Shown one piece after another: positions 24,684 through 32,378 of a stretch of DNA of 64,000 nt. The notes under the pieces were generated by a model that did not search any database, was not told the origin of the DNA, and was given only the letters and a program-made list of their open reading frames with translations. Location: contig NZ_MDKC01000036.1 in NCBI RefSeq assembly GCF_001712755.1, forward strand, positions 124,001 through 188,000. The letters are read 5' to 3'. A program made the position numbers and the translations under genes. The number at the start of each line of letters is the position of its first letter. Position 1 is the first letter of the stretch. This DNA comes from Gottfriedia luciferensis (GTDB lineage: Bacteria; Bacillota; Bacilli; Bacillales; Bacillaceae_G).

Positions 24684-25262
24684 CTATCGATTTAGCTGCC
24701 GAATCATATTGCGTGTATAACCTCCAATTTTTTTTGCCAAACCATCTACTAATCTAATACTTATAGCGGTAATCACTATACCCATAGACATTACAATGAG
24801 TGCCTTGACAAAAGTATCAATCTGCATGAAAAAAATATTCATGTCGATGTATCGATACAGTATTGGTGCCAATAGAAACATAAGTGGCATTACATATAAA
24901 ACGACTGCACTTATGAGACTGAAAATTCCAATCACAAATTTCTGCATTAACCAAAAGACTGCAGACCAGGTGCGACGATTCGTAAGCCCTAATTTCACTT
25001 GTGCCCAGTCCGATGTATCCGTTGTTACACTACTATTATAAGAGTCTGTCGAAATATCAGTGTAAATTTTCGTTTGTATACGTTCGAATTGGATAAAGGA
25101 TGTGGTCGTCTGAAGTACGCGTATAACTAGTGGAATCCCGACTACAGTAAATGAAAGGGTGAAACTCAATAGCAGAGCAACCAGGTAAAAACAAAAATAA
25201 AACAGTCCTGTAACAAAAGTTAGCAATAAAAAATAACCATTCTGGATGAATCTTAGTTTCAT
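24684..25262 (-). CDS. Stand-alone membrane 'putative sensor' domain protein
   Basis: 192 residues from ATG 25262 (an upstream GTG 25274 and ATG 25271 are also in frame, but lie almost on the GAGGAG site). Four to five membrane helices; LSFTVVGIPLVIRVLQTT followed by FERIQTKIYT and then WAQVKLGLTNRRTWSAVFWLMQKFVIG are the hallmarks of the Pfam 'Sensor' domain, which elsewhere is the N-terminal part of DesK/NarX-type kinases. Here it is a separate protein directly upstream of a kinase that has its own membrane domain, so the two probably form a sensing complex. The ligand is unknown. Confidence 0.75.
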   Translation of the reverse strand: MKLRFIQNGYFLLLTFVTGLFYFCFYLVALLLSFTLSFTVVGIPLVIRVLQTTTSFIQFERIQTKIYTDISTDSYNSSVTTDTSDWAQVKLGLTNRRTWSAVFWLMQKFVIGIFSLISAVVLYVMPLMFLLAPILYRYIDMNIFFMQIDTFVKALIVMSMGIVITAISIRLVDGLAKKIGGYTRNMIRQLNR

Positions 25263-25326
25263 AAGGTTCATCACTCCTCTCTATTTAATACCAGCATCAT
25301 ACTGCTTTCTTTGTCAAACTCACTAG

Positions 25327-25354
25327 TGTAAAAATGTCATATGACATTTTTACA
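25327..25354. promoter_or_regulatory. Perfect 28-bp palindrome upstream of the sensor/kinase operon
   Basis: TGTAAAAATGTCAT and its exact complement ATGACATTTTTACA meet without a spacer. The site ends about 65 bp before the sensor gene start, and a TTGACA (25313-25308 on the minus strand) lies just downstream, so it sits at an activator position. The NarL-type output domain encoded by the operon is the obvious candidate to bind it. Confidence 0.6.
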
Positions 25355-25412
25355 TAATGCTAAAAAGGGCGAATTAGCCTACTCCTGTTTAAAAAAAGAT
25401 GATTTCCATCAT

Positions 25413-25453
25413 AAAACAATCCCGTTCTTGGCTCTGCAAGAAGGGATTGTTTT
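25413..25453 (-). terminator. Terminator of the erythromycin-esterase-like gene
   Basis: AAAACAATCCC (25413-25423) pairs with GGGATTGTTTT (25443-25453), with an inner TTCTTG/CAAGAA stem; T-rich on both exits. Confidence 0.8.
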
Positions 25454-25459
25454 GTACTC

Positions 25460-26800
25460 TTAATTAATATGAGATGGACTTGTTTTTCGGATATGAAAAA
25501 TTATATCGAACTGCTCAAGCAATGAAGTATCATTATATAATGAACCGTTTGGGAGGATCTGTCCCCCTATACTCAGTAATGGCCTCTTTTCTCTAACCCA
25601 TTTCTTTGCTTGACCATTAAGGTGACGATTATCTAACAAAAACATATTATATGGGACTTTTCCAAGGATATAATTGAAACTATTCACATCTTGTGGAATC
25701 GTATCAGTTGCAATCTTACCTCCAGTGGTAGGATTATATTCGCTGTATAAGGTGAATTTTCCCTCGGTAGTTGTACTGCCAATTGAAACATAATTATTGT
25801 CTAAACGTTCTTTCAAAAACTGTCCCGCAACATTAGGGTATAATTTCTCATCGATAATACCTTTGGCTATGTGGATATTGTGTGCCCATACCATAGTTTT
25901 ACCGCCAAATGTCTCTTGTGCCCACATTGCATGATCAGCCAAATATTGATCATGTAGCTTCACCATACTTGGATAATCATTAGGAAGCATCATTGTGGTA
26001 AATTCCTCTATTACATTCGCCGTCTCTTTCACCCAGATAAACTCGGATGAAACTCTCTCTGTGTTTGCTTGTTCATTTTCATTATTTAGCAATTGGACTA
26101 CTTTCTCAGCATTTGCCTTGAATTTTTCTTTCATTTCAGGAGCAAGCTGCATATATTCCTGTATACTTCCAGTGTAAGAAGAAAGCTCTTTATAGTTTTC
26201 TTCTACTTCTGCCCGTATATCTGGTCGATGCTGCTTTACATAATCAGTTACTTTATGAAAGACACTTTGATCCATTGTTTTTAAGTCAAGTCCGATAAAT
26301 TGGATTTTCTTTTTATTGGATGGATCAGCATTATAATCTTTCATCCACTCAATCATGGCTATAATTTCATCAGTAGGATATAACAATTTTAAGAAATCTC
26401 TAGGATTCCCTTTTCCTGTTTGGATATAGTCATTTAGCTTTAAGCCGTTCCCCCAATCTTCTTCCATTCCGAAATTCGTAAAACCCATCTCAGTAACTAA
26501 GTATTTCACTAGGCGAAACTTCATGGTGAAAATTTCGGAGCTTCCATGAGTATTCTCTCCTAATCCTACATATTGAGCGCTCCCAATCATGTTCTTAAGT
26601 GGTTTTAAATCGTCAAATGGTTTTGATGGTTCTATCGTTTTTAATCGCTTTGCCTGTGATTCTATCGAATTAACGATATTATGTTGGATTGGTTGAACTG
26701 AATCTTCGACTGCTACCGCTTGAGCTTTTCCTTCTCCACCAAATCCTGCAACTAATATAGCTGTACTAACCATTGCACAATACATCTTTTTCTTATTCAT
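25460..26800 (-). CDS. Secreted erythromycin esterase family protein
   Basis: 446 residues. The N-terminus (MNKKKMYCAMVSTAILVAGF followed by GGEGKAQA) is a signal peptide. The mature part is the erythromycin esterase/EreA-EreB fold: GLGENTHGSSEIF near residues 78-90, MKFRLVKYLVTEMGFTNFGMEEDW, FIGLDLKTMD, and VWAHNIHIAKG (catalytic-region His). Characterised members open macrolide rings, but many homologues act on other substrates and the secreted location is unusual for resistance. GAGGTGAG precedes the ATG and an inverted repeat lies about 35 bp upstream of the start. Resistance is not established. Confidence 0.85.
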   Translation of the reverse strand: MNKKKMYCAMVSTAILVAGFGGEGKAQAVAVEDSVQPIQHNIVNSIESQAKRLKTIEPSKPFDDLKPLKNMIGSAQYVGLGENTHGSSEIFTMKFRLVKYLVTEMGFTNFGMEEDWGNGLKLNDYIQTGKGNPRDFLKLLYPTDEIIAMIEWMKDYNADPSNKKKIQFIGLDLKTMDQSVFHKVTDYVKQHRPDIRAEVEENYKELSSYTGSIQEYMQLAPEMKEKFKANAEKVVQLLNNENEQANTERVSSEFIWVKETANVIEEFTTMMLPNDYPSMVKLHDQYLADHAMWAQETFGGKTMVWAHNIHIAKGIIDEKLYPNVAGQFLKERLDNNYVSIGSTTTEGKFTLYSEYNPTTGGKIATDTIPQDVNSFNYILGKVPYNMFLLDNRHLNGQAKKWVREKRPLLSIGGQILPNGSLYNDTSLLEQFDIIFHIRKTSPSHIN

Positions 26801-26833
26801 TTTCTCACCTCAATTGAATTATTCAAAAGCAAG

Positions 26834-26865
26834 ATTGATTGATGCACTTGCACGGATCAATCAAT
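26834..26865. promoter_or_regulatory. Inverted repeat upstream of the esterase-like gene
   Basis: ATTGATTGAT (26834-26843) and ATCAATCAAT (26856-26865) are exact complements around 12 bases. No T run follows, so an operator or 5' leader hairpin is more likely than a terminator. Confidence 0.4.
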
Positions 26866-27235
26866 TGCCTGAATTCAATTGTTAGCTATTTCATATCACA
26901 TTTTCTAGTTACATATTGTCATAAGATTAATTGACACAGGTCATATGCTAATCATTACACTTTCGTACTTTCGGTTTTATCTGTAATTTTTACAATATTA
27001 ACTCTAAGCTAACTCTACTTTATTTTCCAATTACCTTTGACTAAACAGTCACTGCCATTCAGAGCAACAAAAAAAATCGAATTTACATTCGATTTTTTTG
27101 TCCACTAATGCATGGTATATTTTAGTTTTCGATTTTCTTAAGTTTCAAGAAAATGATTCATAGTCTTATAGTGTATTCTAATTGTTTAACCTTTGGTTTT
27201 GTATATTGCATTCTTATTTAGAGGTCCTGTCTTTT
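26866..27235. other. Intergenic region
   Basis: About 370 bp between the esterase-like gene and asnA. Apart from the terminator at 27071-27099, it is AT-rich with no gene that I can support. Confidence 0.4.
27071..27099 (-). terminator. Terminator downstream of asnA
   Basis: AAAAAATCGAAT (27071-27082) pairs with ATTCGATTTTTT (27087-27098) around a 4-base loop. It lies about 140 bp behind the asnA stop; T runs occur on both sides. Confidence 0.7.
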
Positions 27236-28219
27236 CTAAAACAAATGAATGTTTTCTTTCTTACATGCTTCTCGCATTTCATCAGGCCATACAGAAGATT
27301 GAACTTCACCAATATGCGCTTTACGTAAGAAGAACATGCACATTCTTGATTGCCCAATACCACCACCAATTGTTAGTGGAAGCACTTCCTCTAAAATACC
27401 TTTATGAAAATCATAATCGCGTTTGAAATCTTCACCTGTCTTCGTTAACTGCTCATCAAGTGATTTACGATCAACACGGATACCCATTGATGATAATTCA
27501 AATGAGGATTGTAATACTGGATGCCAGAATAAGATGTCTCCGTTTAATTTCCAATCGTCATAGTCAGCTGCACGTCCATCATGTTTTTCACCAGAACGAA
27601 GTACATCGCCAATTCCAATAATAAAAACTGCACCATGCTCTTTTGCAATTGCATGCTCACGATCTTTCGGTGTTAATTCTGGGTATTTATCTTCTAATTC
27701 TTGGGCTGTAATAAATATAATATTTTCTGGTAAATACTTCCCAAGATACGGATATTTTTCAAATAAATAATTTTCCAAACCTTTGAAGATTCCATAAATT
27801 GTTTGTACGGTTTCTTGTAAATAATCTATTGTACGCCATTGATTTTGAATAATTTTTTCCCAATCCCATTGGTCAACATAAATTGAATGAGTAGCATCAA
27901 GTTCCTCATCACGGCGAATCGCGTTCATGTTTGTATATAAACCTTCACCAGCTTCATAACCATATTCATGCAGTGCAAATCGTTTCCATTTCGCTAGTGA
28001 GTGAACAATTTCTAACTCTTCTCCTGAATGTAGCATATCAAATTCAATGGGGCGTTCTACACCGTTTAAGTGATCGTTTAAACCCGATTTTTTCGTTACG
28101 AATAATGGTGCAGATACGCGGAACAGTTCAAGACGTTTTGCTAATTGATCCTCAAAAAATGTTTTAACTTCCTTAATTGCGATTTGTGTCTCTCTTACTG
28201 TCATTAATGATTGATACAT
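27236..28219 (-). CDS. asnA: Aspartate-ammonia ligase (asparagine synthetase A)
   Basis: 327 residues, usual length. The class II synthetase-like fold shows [28 protein letters not shown] near residues 34-62, [32 protein letters not shown] near 74-105, VDQWDWEK near 115, and [32 protein letters not shown] near the C-terminus (ATP-binding motif 3). It makes asparagine from aspartate, ammonia and ATP. AGGAGGAAATAGGC precedes the ATG. Expression is controlled by the T-box leader at 28268-28545, whose specifier reads AAC (Asn). Confidence 0.96.
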   Translation of the reverse strand: MYQSLMTVRETQIAIKEVKTFFEDQLAKRLELFRVSAPLFVTKKSGLNDHLNGVERPIEFDMLHSGEELEIVHSLAKWKRFALHEYGYEAGEGLYTNMNAIRRDEELDATHSIYVDQWDWEKIIQNQWRTIDYLQETVQTIYGIFKGLENYLFEKYPYLGKYLPENIIFITAQELEDKYPELTPKDREHAIAKEHGAVFIIGIGDVLRSGEKHDGRAADYDDWKLNGDILFWHPVLQSSFELSSMGIRVDRKSLDEQLTKTGEDFKRDYDFHKGILEEVLPLTIGGGIGQSRMCMFFLRKAHIGEVQSSVWPDEMREACKKENIHLF

Positions 28220-28267
28220 GCCTATTTCCTCCTAAAATGTTTGGATGTAGTAAAAGAAGCCAACAAA

Positions 28268-28545
28268 AAAAGCCCTTCTTTCCCAAAAAACTGGGACGAA
28301 AGACTTTGGTTCCGCGGTACCACCCAAATTAGCAACAGAGGTTGCTCACTTATTCAGTACGGAGATTAGAGAGATCTCGATACTGTTCTTCTTTAACGGC
28401 GAAGTTCACGGCTAAGTCTACTTTCCTAAAAAAGGATTTCGGTTAGCGACTCCAGGAGGTTCTTCATAACAGGCTTCGTATCAGGCTCACACCACCCCTG
28501 ACTCGCTTTGTCTACGTCCTACTACTACTCGTCCTTTCACAGTCG
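28268..28545 (-). promoter_or_regulatory. T-box riboswitch leader of asnA (Asn)
   Basis: The minus strand carries the conserved T-box TGGGTGGTACCGCGG (28326-28312), a Stem I with AGTAGT on the 5' side and GAAGAACC on the 3' side, and a terminator stem TCTTTCGTCCCA/TGGGAAAGA ending in seven T near 28270. The codon AAC at 28461-28459 in the specifier loop matches asparagine. Uncharged tRNA-Asn should stabilise the antiterminator and switch asnA on. Confidence 0.92.
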
Positions 28546-29013
28546 TTTTGTTGTCACATCTCTGAAACATTTTATTAATGATTATTTTATAGATAAAAAT
28601 GAGAAAGTCAATATTTTTTTCAATTTTTATTTTATTCTAATCAAATAAACATGTTAATGATCTATCTTTAAACTGTTCTCTTTTGCGTTATTTTGTAGCC
28701 AGTAATAGATCTTTTGAACTCGAAGGTTTCATTCATTGTTGTCAACTATTTTCACGGATGGCTAACGCTCAACTAGCCCAATTCAACAACCTTAAAGCTG
28801 CTTTTTTAGCTTTTTTCTTATTCAAGTAAATGGCAGGTTAGTGCAATAAGAAAGGATTAGAAATTTAGTTAAATAATCTACAAAAGAAGGAAAAATTTCC
28901 CTTTATATAGAAATGGATATATTTGGATATTATTTTTTATAGGGAGAATTTTAAATTATGATAAAACGGAAAGTAGTCATATATAAAAACAGGAAATGGG
29001 GAAAGACACTGAC
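28546..29013. other. Intergenic region with a dispersed repeat
   Basis: About 470 bp between the asnA leader and the carbonic anhydrase gene. It contains repeat copy A (28817-28850) and an adjacent hairpin AAAGCT/AGCTTT (28793-28812). No gene is visible. Confidence 0.45.
28817..28850 (-). repeat. 34-bp palindromic dispersed repeat, copy A
   Basis: On the minus strand it begins CTTATTGCACTAACCTGCC and ends TTGAATAAG, with complementary ends CTTATT/AATAAG. It shares ACTAACCTGCCATTTA with copy B (32256-32289) and has a hairpin plus GTTGTTGAA immediately after it, as copy C does. Confidence 0.65.
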
Positions 29014-29847
29014 ATGAAGAAGATACTCGTTTATCCAATTTTAGCTGTGATGTTAAGTTCTGTATTAGGAGCTTGTACATCACAAAATGCACAAACTCCC
29101 AAACTAAAAGAAGAACAGGCAACTGAAAAGAATGCAGGAACAGAAGTAACTAAAATAAATACTTCCCATTGGTCCTATGAAGGGGAAACAAGCCCCGAGC
29201 ACTGGGGGGAATTAGATCCTGCTAACTCAGCCTGTGTAAATGGTAGTGAACAATCGCCAATTAACATTGAATTTTCGCAAGTTGAGAATGAACAAGATGC
29301 AGAAGACCTTCAAATTAATTATGAACCGATGTTATTTTCACTCATGAACAATGGTCATACTGTACAGGCAAATGCTGCGGGTGGTAGTAACAGCATACTC
29401 ATTGAGGGGAAGGAGTACAAGCTTGCACAATTTCATTTCCATACCCCAAGTGAGCATCAATTCAACGGCAAAAACTATGTAATGGAGCTTCACCTTGTAC
29501 ATAAAGATTCAAATGGAAAGATTGCTGTCCTTGGAGTGATGATTCAGGAAGGTGAAGAAAATAAAAATCTGGCAGCGGTCTGGGATATTCTACCGAAAGA
29601 AGAAACAGATAAAGATATTCCCTTGAATGAGACAGTTGATTTAAAGGCTTTGCTTCCTGAAGATCAAACTGCATTTCATTATGAGGGTTCATTAACGACC
29701 CCTCCTTGTACAGAAGAGGTAAAATGGACCATTTTTGAAATGCCGATTGAAATGTCAAAAGAACAAATTGAAGCATTTCGAAAGATTTTCCCCGATGATC
29801 ATCGTCCAGTTCAATCTCTAAATAATCGTAAAGTCATAAAAAGCTAA
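29014..29847 (+). CDS. Alpha-type carbonic anhydrase, lipoprotein
   Basis: 277 residues from ATG 29014, chosen because it gives a clean lipoprotein signal (MKKILVYPIL then LSSVLGAC, lipobox Cys21) with GGGGAAAG eight bases upstream; the in-frame ATG 28996 has none. The alpha-CA zinc ligands are His141 and His143 in QFHFHTPSEHQF and His160 in ELHLVH. HWSYEGETSPEHWGELDP, CVNGSEQSPINI and GSLTTPPCTEEVKW are further family marks. It hydrates CO2 to bicarbonate on the outer face of the membrane. A single gene. Confidence 0.95.
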   Translation: MKKILVYPILAVMLSSVLGACTSQNAQTPKLKEEQATEKNAGTEVTKINTSHWSYEGETSPEHWGELDPANSACVNGSEQSPINIEFSQVENEQDAEDLQINYEPMLFSLMNNGHTVQANAAGGSNSILIEGKEYKLAQFHFHTPSEHQFNGKNYVMELHLVHKDSNGKIAVLGVMIQEGEENKNLAAVWDILPKEETDKDIPLNETVDLKALLPEDQTAFHYEGSLTTPPCTEEVKWTIFEMPIEMSKEQIEAFRKIFPDDHRPVQSLNNRKVIKS

Positions 29848-29901
29848 AATATCCACGTTAATAGATTGTTATACCCAACGGGAGCGTTGATCAAAGAGAG
29901 A

Positions 29902-30384
29902 TTAATACTCTATTTTGTTGAACTTACTTATATAGGGAATAATTAATAGTCTTATCATGATTGAAATGAGGGAAATTAGAATGTAGTCTCCTGACAATAA
30001 TTGATAACTAATTACATCACCATCTTTTAGATCAGTATTAGCAATGAACCTCTTTGGTATTTTTTTAGCTTGTGGTTGTGAGGAATTTATTTGTTCTTTT
30101 AGTTTTAGTAATACTGCTTGCCGCTTCTTTTTTAATTGTTCGTCATCTGCCCAATATTCAAGATCATCACCACTATCAATAATTTGAATGGCTATATCTT
30201 TTACTTCGTCTTGGAGTCTACCTAATTTCCATTGAATACACGCAAATGTTAACCAGAAAGTAGTGATTTCATCATCATCTAATCATTATTCTTTTTTATT
30301 AATAAAGCTCGATAGAAATCTATCTTTTATTTTATTGGCAACAATTTCATCAAATTGTTTTATTCGATGAATATAGAGGTCCAT
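29902..30384 (-). pseudogene. Decayed gene of a conserved Bacillus hypothetical family
   Basis: From ATG 30384 the frame reads MDLYIHRIKQFDEIVANKIKD and on to FINKKE, then meets two adjacent stops (TAA TGA), and continues in the same frame with LDDDEITTFWLTFACIQWK, LGRLQDEVKDIAIQIIDSGDD, LEYWADDEQLKKKRQAVLLK, then SQPQAKKIPKRF and GDVISYQLLSGDYIL before losing similarity and stopping at 29902. The second part resembles a family of uncharacterised Bacillus proteins with W-x-x-G-R-L, a QPPxKKI-type segment and a GDVxxYQL block. Two stops and a garbled C-terminus mark it as dead. Function of the family is not known to me. Confidence 0.7.
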
Positions 30385-30501
30385 TTTCTTAATGGTTCAT
30401 TTTCAAACCTGGAAGACGATGTAGCCACCAGAGAAATGATATCGGCACATTCGGCCCAAAATGGTCATATATTTTACAAATCGTGGCCACTCTCGCTTCA
30501 A

Positions 30502-30912
30502 CTATCCGTCAACCCTACCGCTGAACCGTTTGATCGCTTCCTCGGTCACCGGCTCGAAGAGGTTTACAAGGTTGCCGTCGGGATCACGAAACAACATAGC
30601 ACGGTTCCCCCACGGCATCGTGGTCGGTTCCTTCACCCACTCGTCAATAAAAGGCTTTAAACGTTCGTATTCAGCATCGATGTTGTGGATTTGAAATTCG
30701 ATGATAACAGTGTGATTACTGGCCGCTATTGCGGAACCAGTGCCAAACAGTGGTACCGTCTGCGAGTGGCCGATTGCCAGGGTGCACGATTTCAAAACAA
30801 GTTCGGCAAAAACAGGCGCGGGGCGTTCCGCTGAAACACTCAAGACTTTTTCATAAAACTTGACAAGACGATCCAAGTCGTCGGTAATAATGCGAACAGA
30901 AGCAAAATTCAC
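30502..30912 (-). CDS. VOC (glyoxalase/bleomycin resistance) family protein
   Basis: 136 residues from GTG 30912, with GGAAGGGTG seven bases upstream. One pair of beta-alpha-beta-beta-beta modules: FASVRIITDDLDRLVKFYEKVL at the N-terminus and PWGNRAMLFRDPDGNLVNLFEPV at the C-terminal side, the latter with the usual F-R-D-P-D-G-N turn and metal-binding Glu. VOC proteins bind or isomerise small electrophiles or antibiotics as dimers. The gene is visibly richer in G+C than its surroundings, like the WYL regulator gene upstream, so the two may have arrived together. Substrate unknown. Confidence 0.83.
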   Translation of the reverse strand: MNFASVRIITDDLDRLVKFYEKVLSVSAERPAPVFAELVLKSCTLAIGHSQTVPLFGTGSAIAASNHTVIIEFQIHNIDAEYERLKPFIDEWVKEPTTMPWGNRAMLFRDPDGNLVNLFEPVTEEAIKRFSGRVDG

Positions 30913-31264
30913 TAGATAACACCCTTCCTAATAAAATATCGTATCATATCATTTTTGGCCAGAACCAGCGATGCTATCGTAAATTGCAAAAGGTTACGAA
31001 GTCCTGTTTTTTCCATTTTAAGTAACTTAATTTGCGATTTAACGGACATTCGTTGGTTCTACCCAGGTTTAAAACTGTAAAGGCTAGATTTAATCAATAA
31101 TTATTCCATTTTTGGTTTTAGGACCCATCCTTCCATGTCTGCCTACTGTGCAATTGGTCCATAGTAATATGAATTATCCTTTGCAAGACATACTTCGCAT
31201 TTATCTCCCACTCCTTTACGTTTGCTTACTCCCATTATAAAAAAACACTACTGACAACAGTATG
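30913..31264. other. Intergenic region with a possible gene stub
   Basis: About 350 bp between the VOC gene and the WYL regulator gene. It holds a short decayed frame (31101-31235) and the terminator of the regulator gene; otherwise nothing recognisable. Confidence 0.4.
31101..31235 (-). pseudogene. Short decayed frame with a CxxC motif
   Basis: From ATG 31235 the minus strand reads MGVSKRKGVGDKCEVCLAKD and NSYYYGPIAQ, then TAG, then ADMEGWVLKPKME to a stop at 31101. The single in-frame TAG and coherent composition on both sides suggest the remnant of a small zinc-knuckle-like protein. I cannot name the family; it could also be chance. Confidence 0.35.
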
Positions 31265-31277
31265 TCAGTAGTGTTTT
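31242..31277 (-). terminator. Terminator overlapping the 3' end of the WYL regulator gene
   Basis: AAAACACTACTGACA (31242-31256) and TGTCAGTAGTGTTTT (31263-31277) form a perfect 15-bp stem with a 6-base loop; the regulator's stop codon (31267-31265) lies inside it. T-rich sequence follows on the minus strand. Confidence 0.85.
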
Positions 31278-32212
31278 AACATTTTTTTGACTTCCTCACG
31301 AATCCGATTTCGGAATGATTCAGGCTCCAATACAATCACTCCCGCTCCCCAGCCAAGCACCCATTGTAGCAATTCGTCTAGTTGACGAACGCGTAAGACC
31401 ACATGCAATCCATCTCGATGCTCTTCCATATCCTCCATATATTGATGGTTCGACTCCCTCACTTTATCTACGATGTCATGGTTAAATCGAAGGCGTACTC
31501 GCAAGTTCCTATCATCCGGAGGGGTATACTCCCTTAAGTTAAAATGCGACGCCAGTTCGAATTGTTCTTCCAGATCGATAAGTTCCGTCATTCGGGACAA
31601 GCGGAAGTGGCGAATCTCTTGGCGCAGATCACATCGAGCTACGAGCATCCACGATCCTTGAATGAGCACCAATCCATAGGGAGCAACGGTACGAACACTA
31701 TGGTGCTTCCCCTCGGAATCTGCAAGTCTTTTTGCATAATGAAAGTTTATCTTTCGCTCGTCTAATATCGCTCGACGGATCTTTTCTAGATATTTCTTTT
31801 CTTTTGACGGCGTAACCTGTTTATCGGAAATGAGCAAACGCATAGTTTTGAGTACTTGAGAAGTTTCATTGCGAACGCTCGACGGAAGAATGGCCTCGAT
31901 TTTGGCACCAGCCGCTTGAGCCCTGACACGATAATCATCATCAAATTGTTGTTCGATAAAGTCTGTTCCAATCAGTAGGCTCACGGCTTCTGGTACCGTA
32001 AAACTGATAGGGGGAAGGAAATAGCCTTCCATTAAGGAATATCCTGTCCCAGGGGCTCCTATGATTGGCACACCAGCTTCACTCAGCGCCTGAATGTCGC
32101 GGTAGATGGTTCGCACGCTAGTTTCAAATAGGGTTGCCAAATCTTCGGCACGTACAACTTCTTTACGTTGCAACTCCAGCACAACGGCTAACAATCGGTC
32201 TGTTTTGTTCAT
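31265..32212 (-). CDS. YafY-type transcriptional regulator (HTH_11 plus WYL domain)
   Basis: 315 residues. The N-terminus KTDRLLAVVLELQRKEVVRA then EDLATLFETSVRTIYRDIQAL is the HTH_11 helix-turn-helix of the YafY/DeoR-like group, followed by GVPIIGAPGTGYSLMEGYFLPPISFT. The WYL domain starts near residue 140 (AILDERKINFHYAKR; TVAPYGLVLIQGSWMLVARCD), and the last part (VRLRFNHDIVDKVRE to the C-terminus) is the WYL C-terminal extension. WYL regulators sense nucleic-acid or nucleotide ligands. The base composition is richer in G+C than the flanks. A natural target would be the VOC gene just downstream. Confidence 0.88.
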   Translation of the reverse strand: MNKTDRLLAVVLELQRKEVVRAEDLATLFETSVRTIYRDIQALSEAGVPIIGAPGTGYSLMEGYFLPPISFTVPEAVSLLIGTDFIEQQFDDDYRVRAQAAGAKIEAILPSSVRNETSQVLKTMRLLISDKQVTPSKEKKYLEKIRRAILDERKINFHYAKRLADSEGKHHSVRTVAPYGLVLIQGSWMLVARCDLRQEIRHFRLSRMTELIDLEEQFELASHFNLREYTPPDDRNLRVRLRFNHDIVDKVRESNHQYMEDMEEHRDGLHVVLRVRQLDELLQWVLGWGAGVIVLEPESFRNRIREEVKKMLKHY

Positions 32213-32255
32213 TGGTTCCCCCCTTGAATGTTTATTACAAAATAATATACCACAT

Positions 32256-32289
32256 GTTCTTCAACTAACCTGCCATTTAATCGAATAAG
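32256..32289 (+). repeat. 34-bp palindromic dispersed repeat, copy B
   Basis: Begins GTTCTTCAACTAACCTGCC and ends ATCGAATAAG. It lies just upstream of the WYL regulator gene and has the same length as copies A, C and D. Confidence 0.6.
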
Positions 32290-32321
32290 ATAACCTCAAT
32301 CCACTTTAACAAATTCAAATT

Positions 32322-32373
32322 AAAAAAAAAAAAAAACAGAAACAAGCCACCACAATCGACTGTTTCTGTTTTT
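32322..32373 (-). terminator. Terminator of the sugar ABC transporter operon
   Basis: AACAGAAACA pairs with TGTTTCTGTT (32361-32370) around a 16-base loop; 15 consecutive A (32322-32336) give a very long T run on the minus strand. Confidence 0.88.
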
Positions 32374-32378
32374 AAATA

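Noticed and set aside
30355..30694. Two overlapping plus-strand frames near the VOC gene
   Set aside because: They are antisense to the VOC gene and the pseudogene; no ribosome binding site.
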